This document shows positions 1-8,423 of a stretch of DNA of 48,055 nucleotides, piece by piece. Numbering within the stretch: the stretch's first letter is position 1; each line of letters opens with the position of its first letter. The notes under the pieces are model-generated. The model did not search any database and was not told the DNA's origin. It saw nothing but the letters and a program-made list of their open reading frames with translations. The position numbers and the translations under genes are program-made. The stretch comes from CALWZE01 sp964645785 (GTDB lineage: Bacteria > Bacillota > Clostridia > Oscillospirales > Ruminococcaceae), in contig CAZYAV010000017.1 in the NCBI GenBank assembly GCA_964645785.1, positions 1 to 48,055 on the forward strand, read 5' to 3'.

Positions 1-110
1 CGGGCTGATACGTTCGCCCGCGCCCGTTGTCCTTTTCGGGGCGGAAAGAAGCGGCCGGCGCGGCCGCTCTTTCGGATAAAACGGGGAATTACAAGGAGGA
101 GGGTTGTCGG

Positions 111-1622
111 TTGCTTCTTGAAATGAAACACATCGTCAAAACCTATGGCCGGGTTGTGGCGAACAACGACGTGAGCCTGTCGCTGGGCGAGGGGGAGATC
201 CTCTCGATTGTCGGGGAAAACGGCGCGGGCAAATCCACCATCATGAAGGTGCTGTACGGGCTGGAACGGCCGGACAGCGGCGAGATTTTTGTGCGCGGAA
301 AAAAGGTTGCGATGCGCAGTCCGTCGGACGCGATCTCCCTGGGCATCGGGATGGTGCAGCAGCATTTTATGCTGTTTGCCCCCATGACCGTGACCGAGAA
401 CATCATCTACAACCGCGAAATCTCCAAGTGGGGGTTCCTGAACGAAAAGGCGAACCGCGAAAAGGTGCGGGAGCTTTCGGAAAAATACGCGCTGCGGGTC
501 GACCCCGATGCGATTATTGAGGACTGCCCCGTCGGCGCCCAGCAGCGGGTCGAAATCCTCAAGACCCTGTACCAGAACGCGGACATCATTATTTTTGACG
601 AGCCCTCCGCCGTGCTGACCCCCATCGAGGTGGACGACCTGCTGGCGACCATGAAGAACCTCGCCGCGATGGGCAAGAGCCTGATTCTCATCACCCACAA
701 GCTCAACGAGGTCATGGCCGTCTCCGACCGGGTCGTGGTCATGCGCGCCGGGCAGGTCGTCGGCGAGACCCGCACAAAGAACACCACCGCCGAGGAGCTC
801 TCTTACCAGATGATCGGCCGCCGGCTGGAGGTGCAGCAGATTGCCCCGCAGCAGCCGGGCGAGGATGTGCTGCGGGTCGAAGGGCTTTCGATGGCCTCCG
901 AGCTTGGGCGCAAGGTGCTCGACGATGTCTCGCTGCATGTCGCGCGCGGGGAAATCGTCGGGATCGCCGGCGTCTCGGGCAACGGCCAGAGCGAGCTTGT
1001 GCGGTGCGTCACCGGGCTGGAGCGGGGCTACCGCGGCTCGGTCGCCGTCTGCGGGCAGGATGTCTCGGGCAAGCCGGTCAACGTCATCCGTGAGGCCGGC
1101 ATGACCCATATCCCAGAGGATCGCTATGAGTGGGGCAGCGCCCGGGACGCGAGCCTGACCGAAAACGCTCTGATGGGCACCGAGGACACCCCCGCCTTTT
1201 CCAAACGCGGGGTGCTGCGCCTGCGGGAGATCCGCGAGCATGTGGGCGGGCTGATTGCGAAATACTCGGTCAAGGCGGACAGCGCCGCGCAGAAGATGCG
1301 GGAGCTTTCCGGCGGCAACGCGCAGAAGCTGATTACCGCGCGGGAAATCGAGCAGCACAAGCCGCTGCTTGTCGCGGTTGAGCCGACCCGCGGCATCGAC
1401 GTCGGCGCGCAGGAATTTGTCCACGAGCAGCTCATCCGCAAGCGGGCGCAGGGGGACGGTATCCTGCTCGTCTCCTCCGAGCTGAGCGAAATTCTCAAGC
1501 TCAGCGACCGGATTTACGTCATGTACGAGGGCAAAATCAACCACGAGTTCCGCCAGGGCACGGTCAACGACCGCCAGCTGGGCATTCTGATGACGGGAGG
1601 GACGCTCGATGCAGAACAATAA
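111..1622 (+). CDS. Nucleoside/BMP-type ABC transporter ATPase (NupO/YufO-like)
   Basis: This is the ATP-hydrolysing subunit of a BMP-family (purine nucleoside or lipoprotein Med type) importer, with two ABC domains fused in one chain of about 503 residues. Domain 1 has Walker A GENGAGKST near residues 35-43, and an intact Walker B (IIIFDEPS). Domain 2 has the degenerate P-loop GVSGNGQSE, signature LSGGNAQK and a Walker B reading LLVAVEPTRG, where the usual Asp is Val, as often happens in this family. I chose the TTG at 111 because AAGGAGG sits at 93-99, 11 bases upstream; the ATG at 123 would be 23 bases away. The stop overlaps the next permease gene by 14 bases. The cognate BMP lipoprotein is not in the window and would be expected just upstream. 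Substrate is inferred from family only. Confidence 0.88.
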   Translation: MLLEMKHIVKTYGRVVANNDVSLSLGEGEILSIVGENGAGKSTIMKVLYGLERPDSGEIFVRGKKVAMRSPSDAISLGIGMVQQHFMLFAPMTVTENIIYNREISKWGFLNEKANREKVRELSEKYALRVDPDAIIEDCPVGAQQRVEILKTLYQNADIIIFDEPSAVLTPIEVDDLLATMKNLAAMGKSLILITHKLNEVMAVSDRVVVMRAGQVVGETRTKNTTAEELSYQMIGRRLEVQQIAPQQPGEDVLRVEGLSMASELGRKVLDDVSLHVARGEIVGIAGVSGNGQSELVRCVTGLERGYRGSVAVCGQDVSGKPVNVIREAGMTHIPEDRYEWGSARDASLTENALMGTEDTPAFSKRGVLRLREIREHVGGLIAKYSVKADSAAQKMRELSGGNAQKLITAREIEQHKPLLVAVEPTRGIDVGAQEFVHEQLIRKRAQGDGILLVSSELSEILKLSDRIYVMYEGKINHEFRQGTVNDRQLGILMTGGTLDAEQ

Positions 1623-2718
1623 AAAAACCGCGCTGGCGGTGCAGCTCAAAAACCTGCTGCGCGCGCTGATTTTCCCCGCCATCGCGGTTGTCGTCGGGCT
1701 GACGGTCGGCGGCGTCATCGTCGCGGTGACCGGCTCCAACCCGTTCAGCGCCATCTGGGGGCTGATTAAGGGCGGCTTCGGCTCGATGCACGCGCTGACG
1801 ACCACCCTCACCCGCGCCACCCCGATCATCCTTGCGGGGCTTTCGGCCGCGCTGGCGTGGGGCAGCGGCTACCCGAGCATGGGCGCGTCGGGGCAGATGA
1901 TTCTGGGTGCGTTCACAACGGCAATCGTCGCGGTGCGGGTGTCGGGTCCTGCCTGGGTTGCGGCGACGACGGCGATTCTCGCCGGCATGGTGGCCGGGAT
2001 GCTCTACTCCCTCATCGCGGCGTACATCAGCGCGAAGTTCGAGGTCTACCTGCTCATCGTCACCCTGATGATGAACTACCTTGCGGACAACTTCGCCGAC
2101 TATATGACCACCTACACCTTCCGCGACCCGGACGCCGCGGATCGCCTGGCGGTGCAGACCAAGCGGATCACCGCCATCCTGCCCCGCATTTTTGAGGGGT
2201 ACACCCTGCACTACGGCTTCCTCATCGCGCTTGCCGCCGTGGCCATCATGGCGTTTGTCATGAAGCGGACAAGCTTTGGCTATAAGGCGAAGATGGGCGG
2301 CCTCAACCCCAAATTTGCCCAGTACGGCGGCGTAAACAGCAGCCGCACCATGTACCTGACCCTGCTGCTCAGCGGGGCGCTCGCGGGGCTTGGCGGCTCG
2401 GTGGAGGCGCTCGGCGCCCGCTTCCGCTACATCGACGGGATGATCACCTCCACCAACTACGCGTGGAGCGGCATCACCGCCTCGCTGATGTCCTCCAACA
2501 ACCCCATCGGCGTGTTTGTCAGCTCGGTGTTCCTGGCGGGGCTGACCACCGGCGGCGGCTCCATCGAGCTGAAAATGCACATCCCCTCGGAGATTACCAC
2601 CATCATCACCGGCGTTTTGACCATGTTTGTTACCGCGAAATTCGTCCTGAACCTGCACAAGGCCAAAAAGGCCGCGGCAGCGGAGCCGAAAAAGGAGGGC
2701 AGCAGCGATGCAGTTTAG
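1609..2718 (+). CDS. BMP-type ABC transporter permease 1 (NupP-like)
   Basis: Inner-membrane permease of the nucleoside transporter, 369 residues, belonging to the BPD_transp_2 (branched-chain/ribose-type) superfamily. It has an N-terminal membrane anchor at about residues 19-40, then the family's GSG-Y-PSMGASGQ region near residues 82-95, and a series of hydrophobic helices up to a charged Lys/Ala/Glu-rich tail. The ATG lies inside the 3' end of the ATPase gene, with GGGAGGGACG just before it, so translation is coupled. It overlaps the second permease by 11 bases. The two permeases presumably form a heterodimer. Confidence 0.87.
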   Translation: MQNNKKTALAVQLKNLLRALIFPAIAVVVGLTVGGVIVAVTGSNPFSAIWGLIKGGFGSMHALTTTLTRATPIILAGLSAALAWGSGYPSMGASGQMILGAFTTAIVAVRVSGPAWVAATTAILAGMVAGMLYSLIAAYISAKFEVYLLIVTLMMNYLADNFADYMTTYTFRDPDAADRLAVQTKRITAILPRIFEGYTLHYGFLIALAAVAIMAFVMKRTSFGYKAKMGGLNPKFAQYGGVNSSRTMYLTLLLSGALAGLGGSVEALGARFRYIDGMITSTNYAWSGITASLMSSNNPIGVFVSSVFLAGLTTGGGSIELKMHIPSEITTIITGVLTMFVTAKFVLNLHKAKKAAAAEPKKEGSSDAV

Positions 2719-3631
2719 TTGGAGTTATTTTGCGGCGATTGTCAGTTCCACCCTGCGCAACTGCTCTCCGCTGCTTTACTGCTCCCTTGCAGCCGCAATC
2801 TGCAAGCGGGCGGACGTGTTCAACATCTCGATGGAGGGCACCATGCTGACCAGCGCCTTTTTCTCCATCGTCGTCAATTACTACACCCACAATGTCCTGC
2901 TTGCGGTGCTTGCCGGGGTGCTGAGCGCGATGATTGTCTCGGCCATTGTCGGCTTTTTCACCATCAAGCTCAAGGCCTCCCCGGTCGTTGTGGGCATGGC
3001 GGTCAACACCATGATGGACGGCGCCACCATGTTCCTGCTGTTTGTCATCTTCAACACCAAGGGCGTGTTCACCGACTCCTCCCTTGTGGGGCTGACCAAG
3101 CTCAACATCAAGCTGCCGGTGCTGTCCGAGCTGCTGTCCGGCATGACCGTTCTGGATTATTTCGCGTATCTCTCCGCCATCCTGATGTACATTTTCCTGT
3201 ACAAGACGGTGACCGGCTACCGCATCCGCGCCATCGGCATCAACGGCGAGGCGGCGCGCAGCCTCGGCACGCCGGTTGAAAAATACCAGTTTGCCACCAT
3301 CACCCTCTCGGGTATCCTGTGCGGCTTTGCGGGGGTGCTGCTGTCCATGGGCTCGGTCACCCTGTTTATCCAGAACATCTCCTCCGGCCGCGGCTATATT
3401 GCCATGGCCGCCAACAACCTCGGCAAATCCCACCCCATCGGGGTGCTGATTGCCAGCCTGTTCTTCGGCTGCTGCCAGGCGCTCGGCAACTTCCTGCAAA
3501 ACACCTCGCTCAAGGGGCAGATCACCGATTCGATCCCCTATGCGGCGACGATTATCGCGCTGATTCTGTTCACCGTGCAGAAGAACCGGGCAAAAAACAA
3601 AAAAATCAGGAATGCGCTGAAGGAAAAATGA
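2708..3631 (+). CDS. BMP-type ABC transporter permease 2 (NupQ-like)
   Basis: Second permease of the nucleoside importer, 307 residues, all hydrophobic segments, with the family's N-terminal NCSPLLYCSLAAAICKRADV stretch followed by FNISMEGTML (residues about 38-47), the counterpart of the conserved 'N-x-x-x-EG' motif of NupQ-type permeases. A GGAGGGCAGC sequence before the ATG acts as the ribosome binding site inside the upstream gene. Its stop codon overlaps the next start as ATGA, which ties transporter and downstream hydrolases into one operon. Confidence in family is high; substrate is inferred. Confidence 0.87.
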   Translation: MQFSWSYFAAIVSSTLRNCSPLLYCSLAAAICKRADVFNISMEGTMLTSAFFSIVVNYYTHNVLLAVLAGVLSAMIVSAIVGFFTIKLKASPVVVGMAVNTMMDGATMFLLFVIFNTKGVFTDSSLVGLTKLNIKLPVLSELLSGMTVLDYFAYLSAILMYIFLYKTVTGYRIRAIGINGEAARSLGTPVEKYQFATITLSGILCGFAGVLLSMGSVTLFIQNISSGRGYIAMAANNLGKSHPIGVLIASLFFGCCQALGNFLQNTSLKGQITDSIPYAATIIALILFTVQKNRAKNKKIRNALKEK

Positions 3632-4347
3632 AAATTCTAATTGATGCACACACCCACACCCTCGCCTCCGACCACGCCTATTCGACCGTGAGCGAAAACG
3701 CGGCGGCTGCGGCCGCGGCCGGGCTGGAGGGCTTTGGCATGACCGACCACGTCCCCCCGATTGAGGACGCGCCGGACATGCTCCACTTTATGAACCTGCA
3801 CGTGCTGCCGGCCGAGCTGAACGGCGTGCTGCTCTACCACGGCGCGGAGCTGAACATCTGCGACCTCGACGGCGCGCTCGGTATGCCCACAGAGGTGATG
3901 GCGCGGCTGGATTACTGCATCGCCAGCTTTCACCCGCTGCTGCTCACCCCCGGCACGCGCGCGGAGAATACCCGCGCCTATCTTAAGGCGATGGACTGCC
4001 CCTATGTCCGGATTATCGGCCACCCGGACGACGGCGCCGTCCCGGTCGATTTTGAACAGCTGGTGCTGGCGGCAAAATCCACCGGCACCCTGCTGGAGGT
4101 GAACAATTCCTCGCTCAAGGCGGCCTATTACCGCCAGAATACGCGGGAGAATATCATGGAAATGCTCGGGCTGTGCGAAAAGCACGGGGTCTGCGTCTCG
4201 CTCGGCACCGACGCGCACTTCTGCGGCGCGGTCGGCCGGTTTGAGGAGTCCGCGGCAGTTCTGGAGGCGCTGCACTTTCCGCAGGAGCTGGTCGCCTGCG
4301 CCTCCCGGGAACAGTTTGAGCGCGCGCTGGCGGGGAAAACGGTATGA
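3628..4347 (+). CDS. PHP-domain metal-dependent phosphatase (YcdX-like)
   Basis: A 239-residue PHP-family phosphoesterase, related to YcdX and histidinol-phosphatase-type enzymes. The N-terminus DAHTHTLASDHAYST carries the first metal ligands (HxH plus a further His). Further ligands are visible in GMTDHVPP, HGAELNI, ASFHP, IGHPDD and the C-terminal GTDAHF. These are the usual nine-ligand pattern of a trinuclear metal site. The reading frame is open for 309 bases upstream, but the ATG at 3628 overlapping the permease stop (ATGA) is preceded by AAGG and gives the family's normal N-terminus. Located after a nucleoside importer, it may dephosphorylate a nucleotide or sugar phosphate; the substrate is not evident. 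Confidence 0.85.
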   Translation: MKILIDAHTHTLASDHAYSTVSENAAAAAAAGLEGFGMTDHVPPIEDAPDMLHFMNLHVLPAELNGVLLYHGAELNICDLDGALGMPTEVMARLDYCIASFHPLLLTPGTRAENTRAYLKAMDCPYVRIIGHPDDGAVPVDFEQLVLAAKSTGTLLEVNNSSLKAAYYRQNTRENIMEMLGLCEKHGVCVSLGTDAHFCGAVGRFEESAAVLEALHFPQELVACASREQFERALAGKTV

Positions 4348-5144
4348 GCGTCTCCTTTCTCCATCTCTCCGACCTGCACTTTCTGGCCGACTACAGCCGT
4401 GCCCGGCAGCCGCTGCGGCAGGTGCTTGAGGCGATGCAGCCGCCGCTTGAACAGCTGGAAACGCTGCTGCGCGGGCTGCCCCGGCGGCCGGATTTTGCGG
4501 TGATTACGGGCGACCTGTGCAACGGCGGTGAGCTTGCGGATTACCGCGCGCTCAAGGACGCGCTGGACGGCCTGTTCGTCGACATTCCCTACTTCACGAC
4601 GCCCGGCAACCACGACCGGCCGGAGCCGTATCAGGAGGTCTTTTTGTCCGGCCGGCCGCTCAACCACACCGAGACGGCCGCCGGGGTGCGGATTCTCTGC
4701 CTGAACAGTATGCACCCGCGCTATGCGGACGGCTTTCTTTCGGACGAAGCCCTGGACTGGGCGCACGACGCGCTGCAAGCCCCGGCTGGGGAGGATGCGA
4801 CCCTGCTCATCACCCATCACCACCTGCTGCCGGGGCAGTTTGTGCTCAGCCCCGCCGCGGGGTGCGACCAGCTGGCGCAGCTGCTGGCCGCCGCGCCGGT
4901 GACGGCTGTGCTGTGCGGGCATACCCACCACTTTTTCACCGGCTCAATCGGCAGCTGCCCCTACTATACGGCGGATAGCGTCTCGTTCTGCGGCGAAAAC
5001 GACCCGAGCGGCGAAATCGCGTTCTGGCAGAACAGCGGCCTGACCTTCTTTGAGCTGGACGATGGTCTGCTCTCCTGCGTGCGACTGCGGCTGCCCGGCG
5101 CGCGGCTGCTGGTCACCCTGCGGCCGAGCGCGCCGCTGCTGTGA
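4344..5144 (+). CDS. Calcineurin-like metallophosphoesterase (CpdA-like)
   Basis: A 266-residue cytoplasmic metallophosphoesterase. All blocks of the family are present in order: LSDLHF (D-x-H), GDLCNGGE, GNHDRPE, ITHHH and GHTHHFF, giving the standard dinuclear metal site. It most resembles class III cyclic-nucleotide phosphodiesterases (CpdA/Icc) by motif spacing, but UDP-diacylglucosamine- or nucleotide-type substrates cannot be excluded. The start overlaps the PHP gene stop (ATGA). It is the last gene of the operon; a strong hairpin follows 62 bases after the stop. Coupling to a nucleoside transporter and a PHP phosphatase suggests nucleotide salvage. Confidence 0.85.
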   Translation: MSVSFLHLSDLHFLADYSRARQPLRQVLEAMQPPLEQLETLLRGLPRRPDFAVITGDLCNGGELADYRALKDALDGLFVDIPYFTTPGNHDRPEPYQEVFLSGRPLNHTETAAGVRILCLNSMHPRYADGFLSDEALDWAHDALQAPAGEDATLLITHHHLLPGQFVLSPAAGCDQLAQLLAAAPVTAVLCGHTHHFFTGSIGSCPYYTADSVSFCGENDPSGEIAFWQNSGLTFFELDDGLLSCVRLRLPGARLLVTLRPSAPLL

Positions 5145-5206
5145 ACCCGGCGACCGCATTCCCTCCCCAAAAACCGACCGGCGCGGTGCGCCGAATGCAG
5201 CAGAAC

Positions 5207-5246
5207 ACCCGGGCACGGGCGCGCAGAAGCGCGTCCGTGCCCGGGT
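5207..5246 (+). terminator. GC-rich hairpin terminating the nucleoside operon
   Basis: Positions 5207-5224 pair with 5229-5246 over 18 bases (one G-T pair), closing a four-base AGAA loop. The stem is nearly all G and C. The downstream sequence (TTGCTTGTCGGCTCGTTT) is only modestly T-rich, so efficiency is uncertain, but position just after the last gene fits termination. Confidence 0.7.
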
Positions 5247-5458
5247 TGCTTGTCGGCTCGTTTGGCGGGCGGCCATCCGCGCGGGCGGCGGGGTTTTCCG
5301 CTTGGCTGCGGCGCTGCCGCCTTATGAACAAACCGCGCCGTCGTGACCCTGCAAGCCGCATGGGGAACCGCCGGGGCGGCCGGAAGCAGGCCGCTACAAA
5401 ACCGGCAGCGGCGAAGCGGCGCCGGGAAACCCGCGTACACTCGATTTTTAAAAAAATC

Positions 5459-5487
5459 TTGACATCTCCGTCCCGCCCTGCTATAAT
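5459..5487 (+). promoter_or_regulatory. Consensus sigma-A promoter for tRNA-Ala
   Basis: TTGACA at 5459-5464 and TATAAT at 5482-5487 are separated by exactly 17 bases: both boxes match the vegetative consensus completely. The mature tRNA begins about 98 bases downstream, so a leader is expected to be removed by RNase P. Confidence 0.85.
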
Positions 5488-5584
5488 AAATAAACAAATT
5501 GATTTTGCGGTCGGATGCTCGCCGCCGGTTGGCGCGCAGCCGCAAAATTCAGGCAAAATTGAATAAACGTCCTTTCCCGAATCT

Positions 5585-5660
5585 GGGGGTATAGCTCAGC
5601 TGGGAGAGCGCTTGAATGGCATTCAAGAGGCCAGCGGTTCGATCCCGCTTATCTCCACCA
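5585..5660 (+). tRNA. tRNA-Ala (anticodon GGC)
   Basis: A 76-base cloverleaf with encoded CCA. Acceptor strand GGGGGTA pairs with TATCTCC and contains the G3-U70 pair that marks alanine tRNAs. The anticodon arm is CTTGA-ATGGCAT-TCAAG, giving anticodon GGC for GCC/GCU codons. The T arm GCGGTTCGATCCCGC follows in normal position. Confidence 0.96.
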
Positions 5661-5682
5661 TCTCAAGGGAAAGGGCTTTATT

Positions 5683-5710
5683 ACCCGCCGCAGGGATGCG
5701 GCGGGTTTCT
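5683..5710 (+). terminator. Terminator after tRNA-Ala
   Basis: ACCCGCCGCA (5683-5692) pairs perfectly with TGCGGCGGGT (5697-5706) around a GGGA loop, followed by TTCTTTAT. It is the obvious end of the tRNA transcript and could also act on the convergent membrane-protein gene, though the opposite strand has no T-run. Confidence 0.8.
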
Positions 5711-5790
5711 TTATGCCGTTTTTTACCACAGGACGTTTACACCGCGCCGGCACGCGCTGTCTGCGGGCGCGTCCGGCAGGCTGTGCGGGT

Positions 5791-7830
5791 TCAGCGGGCA
5801 AGCACCACCAGGAACACATTCAGGATCACCCCGGTTTGCAGCAGGCAGGCCGCGCAGATGAGCGGACGGCCGATCTCCCGGTTGAGGCTGAGCGAGGCCG
5901 GCTTGACGCACGCGAGCAGCAGCGGGAATACCGGCAGGAGGTACCGCCCCTGAATGCCGTAAATTGTGGTGTAATAGGTGGGCGTCCACAAAATGCAGCC
6001 GAGCGTGACCAGGCAAAACACCACCGCGCTCAGGAAGAGGCCGTAAACCCGCGCGCCCGGCCGCAGGCTGCGGGAGCCCTGCGAATCCAGCGCGGACACC
6101 GCCACCAGGGCGGACAGCCCCATCAGCCAGACGGAATCAACCGGCACGCTGTAATACCCGAGCGAATCCCCCAGCAGGGTGCGCAGATAAAACGAGCTGT
6201 TTTCCACAAAGGTGCGGACGGCGAGGTAGAGCGTGTCCTTCAGGTGGCCGAGCATGTAGGGCACCGAATAGACGACCGCGTCGGGATTGGCGGAGCCAAC
6301 CGCATTCGCCGCCGCGTCACTTGCCGCCTGCACCGCCTCGGGCGACGAGAACAGCCCGCGCACAAAGGACAGCGCAACCCCAATCGCGCTGGAGGTGAGC
6401 AGATAGGGCGCCAGCATACAGGCCGCCAGCACCGCGCGGCACAGCCGCGCCCGCCGCCTGTCCCCAAACCGCTCGCCCGGAATCAGCAGGAACAGAAAGC
6501 AGAGCGGCAGATACACCACCTTGCTGGGCGCAAGGAACACCCCCAGCAGGCCGAGCGGCGCCAGCTGCTTCCAGCCGAGCAGCTCTGCCCGGCGCTCGCC
6601 GTATGCAAGCGAAAAGCAATACGCCGTAAAGCAGAATGCCAGCGCAAGCAGCACACAGTCCCGATTAAAGGACATGGCCAGGTGCAGGGACATCGGCAGC
6701 AGCGCCGTTACCGCAAAGCAGGAGCGCCCAACCGGCGTAACCCGCACCGCCCAGGTGGTCAGCGCAAGGTAAAACGCGAAGTTGAACAGCCTGCCCAGCA
6801 TCAGCGTGGGCACAAAGCCGAGCCCAAGCAGCCGCCCCAGAAGAACCCCGAGGGAGCTGAACAGGTACAGCAAATTGAACCCGCCGACCTCCTCCTGCGC
6901 AAACTGCGCCGTGTCCGCCGCGGCGTCGGGCGAGGCGGAAAACAGGTTCTGTGCAATCTCGCGGTAGGTGAAAACCGTCGTGTTGCGGTCCTGCACAAGC
7001 TCGTTTTGATCCGACGGGCGCTTGAAGTTCTCGCCCCAGTCGATCTCCGACCGCTCGACGCCGCCCAGCACAACCGAGCTGTTGTTGAACGCCTGGTTGA
7101 TGTGGAACATCTCGTCCGGGGAGGCGTAGGGCGGCAGCACGGCATTGTACAGCAGCCCGAGCACCAGCGCGGCGGCGAGGTACAGGCGGTGCACGGCCAC
7201 CTGTTTTTTGCCGCTAAGCCACACCATCGCCCCCGCCAGCAGCGCGAGCGGAACCGCAAGCCACCAGAACATCCGGGACGCAAAGCCGCCGATGCAGTCA
7301 AACGAGATGCGCAGCGGGATAGTGCCCAGCCGCGCCTCGCCGCCCACCGTCAGCGCGCAGCCGGGCAGCCGGTTTTCCCTCGAGCAGCCGATCTGCGCCG
7401 GGCTGCTTGACGGGTCGGCCGAAAACTCAACCGCGAAGGCGCCGGCCGCACAGGGCTGCGCAAAGGTGAACATCGCGTACTGCCCCGCGGGCAGCTCCCG
7501 GCCCAGCCGGCTCGCGCTGGCAAGCAGCGCCCCCGTCTGTTCGTCGTACAGGCGGCAGGTGACCGAGCCGTCCAGCTCCGCCGTGTTGTAAAACACCGTG
7601 CCGATTGCGGAAATCTCCCGCTCTGTGCGGAAGCTCTGGCGCACCGGCGCGTCGAGCGCGACCGGGTTGCCCTCATACCAGTCGTTGAGATAGGCGGAGC
7701 GGGTTTTGCCCTGCGTGTCCTTGACCTCGATCAGCCAGACGCAGAAGCTCAGGAACAGAAGCACGGCCGCCGTGCAGACCGCGGCCACGGCGCGCCCGTG
7801 CTGCGCCAGCCACTGGAAACGCTGTTTCAT
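5791..7830 (-). CDS. DUF2142-family polytopic membrane protein
   Basis: A 679-residue membrane protein. One N-terminal helix (residues about 13-34) is followed by a soluble, presumably extracytoplasmic region to about 195, then some ten hydrophobic helices. The motif PPYASPDEMFHINQAF after the second helix group is the acidic loop signature of DUF2142 proteins, which resemble GT-C glycosyltransferases that use lipid-linked sugars. A role in cell-surface polysaccharide or glycoprotein assembly is therefore likely, but no reaction is established. The ATG at 7830 has a GGGGG ribosome binding site. It stands alone, with its own promoter upstream, so there is no pathway context. Confidence 0.82.
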   Translation of the reverse strand: MKQRFQWLAQHGRAVAAVCTAAVLLFLSFCVWLIEVKDTQGKTRSAYLNDWYEGNPVALDAPVRQSFRTEREISAIGTVFYNTAELDGSVTCRLYDEQTGALLASASRLGRELPAGQYAMFTFAQPCAAGAFAVEFSADPSSSPAQIGCSRENRLPGCALTVGGEARLGTIPLRISFDCIGGFASRMFWWLAVPLALLAGAMVWLSGKKQVAVHRLYLAAALVLGLLYNAVLPPYASPDEMFHINQAFNNSSVVLGGVERSEIDWGENFKRPSDQNELVQDRNTTVFTYREIAQNLFSASPDAAADTAQFAQEEVGGFNLLYLFSSLGVLLGRLLGLGFVPTLMLGRLFNFAFYLALTTWAVRVTPVGRSCFAVTALLPMSLHLAMSFNRDCVLLALAFCFTAYCFSLAYGERRAELLGWKQLAPLGLLGVFLAPSKVVYLPLCFLFLLIPGERFGDRRRARLCRAVLAACMLAPYLLTSSAIGVALSFVRGLFSSPEAVQAASDAAANAVGSANPDAVVYSVPYMLGHLKDTLYLAVRTFVENSSFYLRTLLGDSLGYYSVPVDSVWLMGLSALVAVSALDSQGSRSLRPGARVYGLFLSAVVFCLVTLGCILWTPTYYTTIYGIQGRYLLPVFPLLLACVKPASLSLNREIGRPLICAACLLQTGVILNVFLVVLAR

Positions 7831-7859
7831 TGTTTGTCCCCCATGGATGTTGTCAGTTC

Positions 7860-7889
7860 AGTATACCGCAAATTGGGGGGCTTATGCAA
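7860..7889 (-). promoter_or_regulatory. Promoter of the DUF2142 gene
   Basis: Reading the minus strand, TTGCAT (7884-7889) and TATACT (7860-7865) are 18 bases apart, about 30 bases before the start codon. Confidence 0.65.
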
Positions 7890-7929
7890 TCGCCCGGCGC
7901 AGGGTCTGGGGCGAGCACCCCGTCCGGCG

Positions 7930-8138
7930 CACCGCCTTGCCGGTACTCTGCCCGCCCGACACCAGGCTGCCGGGGTTCCGCTGTCCGCACCGCCCCGCCG
8001 CTCCGGTGCACCGCCTTGCCGAATCCCGCTGCCCGCGGTCATCGCCCCCGCGCCCCTGCCCGCCCGGTACCCGGCTGCTGGGGTTCCGCTGCCAGCGGAT
8101 ACTGCCCCCAGCCTTGCCGCCCGGTGCACCGCCTTGCC
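7930..8138. repeat. Degenerate GC-rich direct repeats
   Basis: CACCGCCTTGCC occurs three times in the same orientation at 7930-7941, 8009-8020 and 8127-8138. A second, longer imperfect repeat (TGCCCGCCCG...GGCTGC.GGGGTTCCGCTG) occurs at about 7949-7983 and 8057-8091. Spacings of 79 and 118 bases are irregular and units are diverged, so this looks like a decayed duplication and not a CRISPR array. Open frames across it are low-complexity Ala/Arg/Pro/Gly and are not credible proteins. Confidence 0.7.
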
Positions 8139-8423
8139 AAACCCTGCCTGTCCGCGGATTTCGGGGCGCCCGGCGCGCTGCCCCAAGAAAGCGGCGGCCG
8201 CAAAACAGCCAAAGAACCGCCTCTCATGACCTTTTCCGGTCACTTTGAGACAGTCTCTTTTTCCCTTAGTCCTGTGATAAAACAGGATTCAACAGACCGG
8301 CAAATTAGAATTCATCGGCATGTAAAAGCGCTTCAACACCGCTTTTTGGGGCTATGTCAAAGCCTTTTGATAGACAGATTCGCAAGAAATCTATACGATT
8401 TTGTTCAGACGGAGGTTCCCTGT

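Larger units (their letters stand above)
5145..5584. other. Gap between nucleoside operon and tRNA-Ala
   Basis: About 440 bases without a convincing gene. Besides the hairpin at 5207-5246 and the tRNA promoter at 5459-5487, the middle part (5250-5450) is GC-rich sequence whose open frames lack ribosome binding sites and recognisable protein motifs. It then switches abruptly to an AT-rich patch around 5441-5510, where the promoter lies. Confidence 0.6.
7831..8423. other. Gap between DUF2142 gene and XRE regulator
   Basis: Contains the minus-strand promoter (7860-7889), the degenerate repeats (7930-8138) and then a clear drop in GC content from about 8240. A small hairpin AAAAGCG/CGCTTTT at 8324-8346 followed by a T-run could be a terminator ahead of the regulator gene. 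A weak promoter (TTGATA at 8367-8372, TATACG at 8392-8397, 19-base spacing) may drive the regulator. Confidence 0.5.

Noticed and set aside
26..110. An upstream extension of the first ATPase gene
   Set aside because: The AAGGAGG site would lie inside the coding sequence, and the extra residues do not match the family.
5713..7410. A 565-codon plus-strand frame over the DUF2142 gene
   Set aside because: Arg/Gln/His-rich composition, opposite a well-formed membrane protein with promoter and ribosome binding site.
7930..8138. Possible CRISPR array
   Set aside because: Repeat units are diverged, spacing is irregular and there are no cas genes in the window.
7827..8243. A minus-strand 138-codon frame over the GC-rich repeats
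   Set aside because: Low-complexity Ala/Gly/Arg sequence with no ribosome binding site; it spans the DUF2142 promoter.
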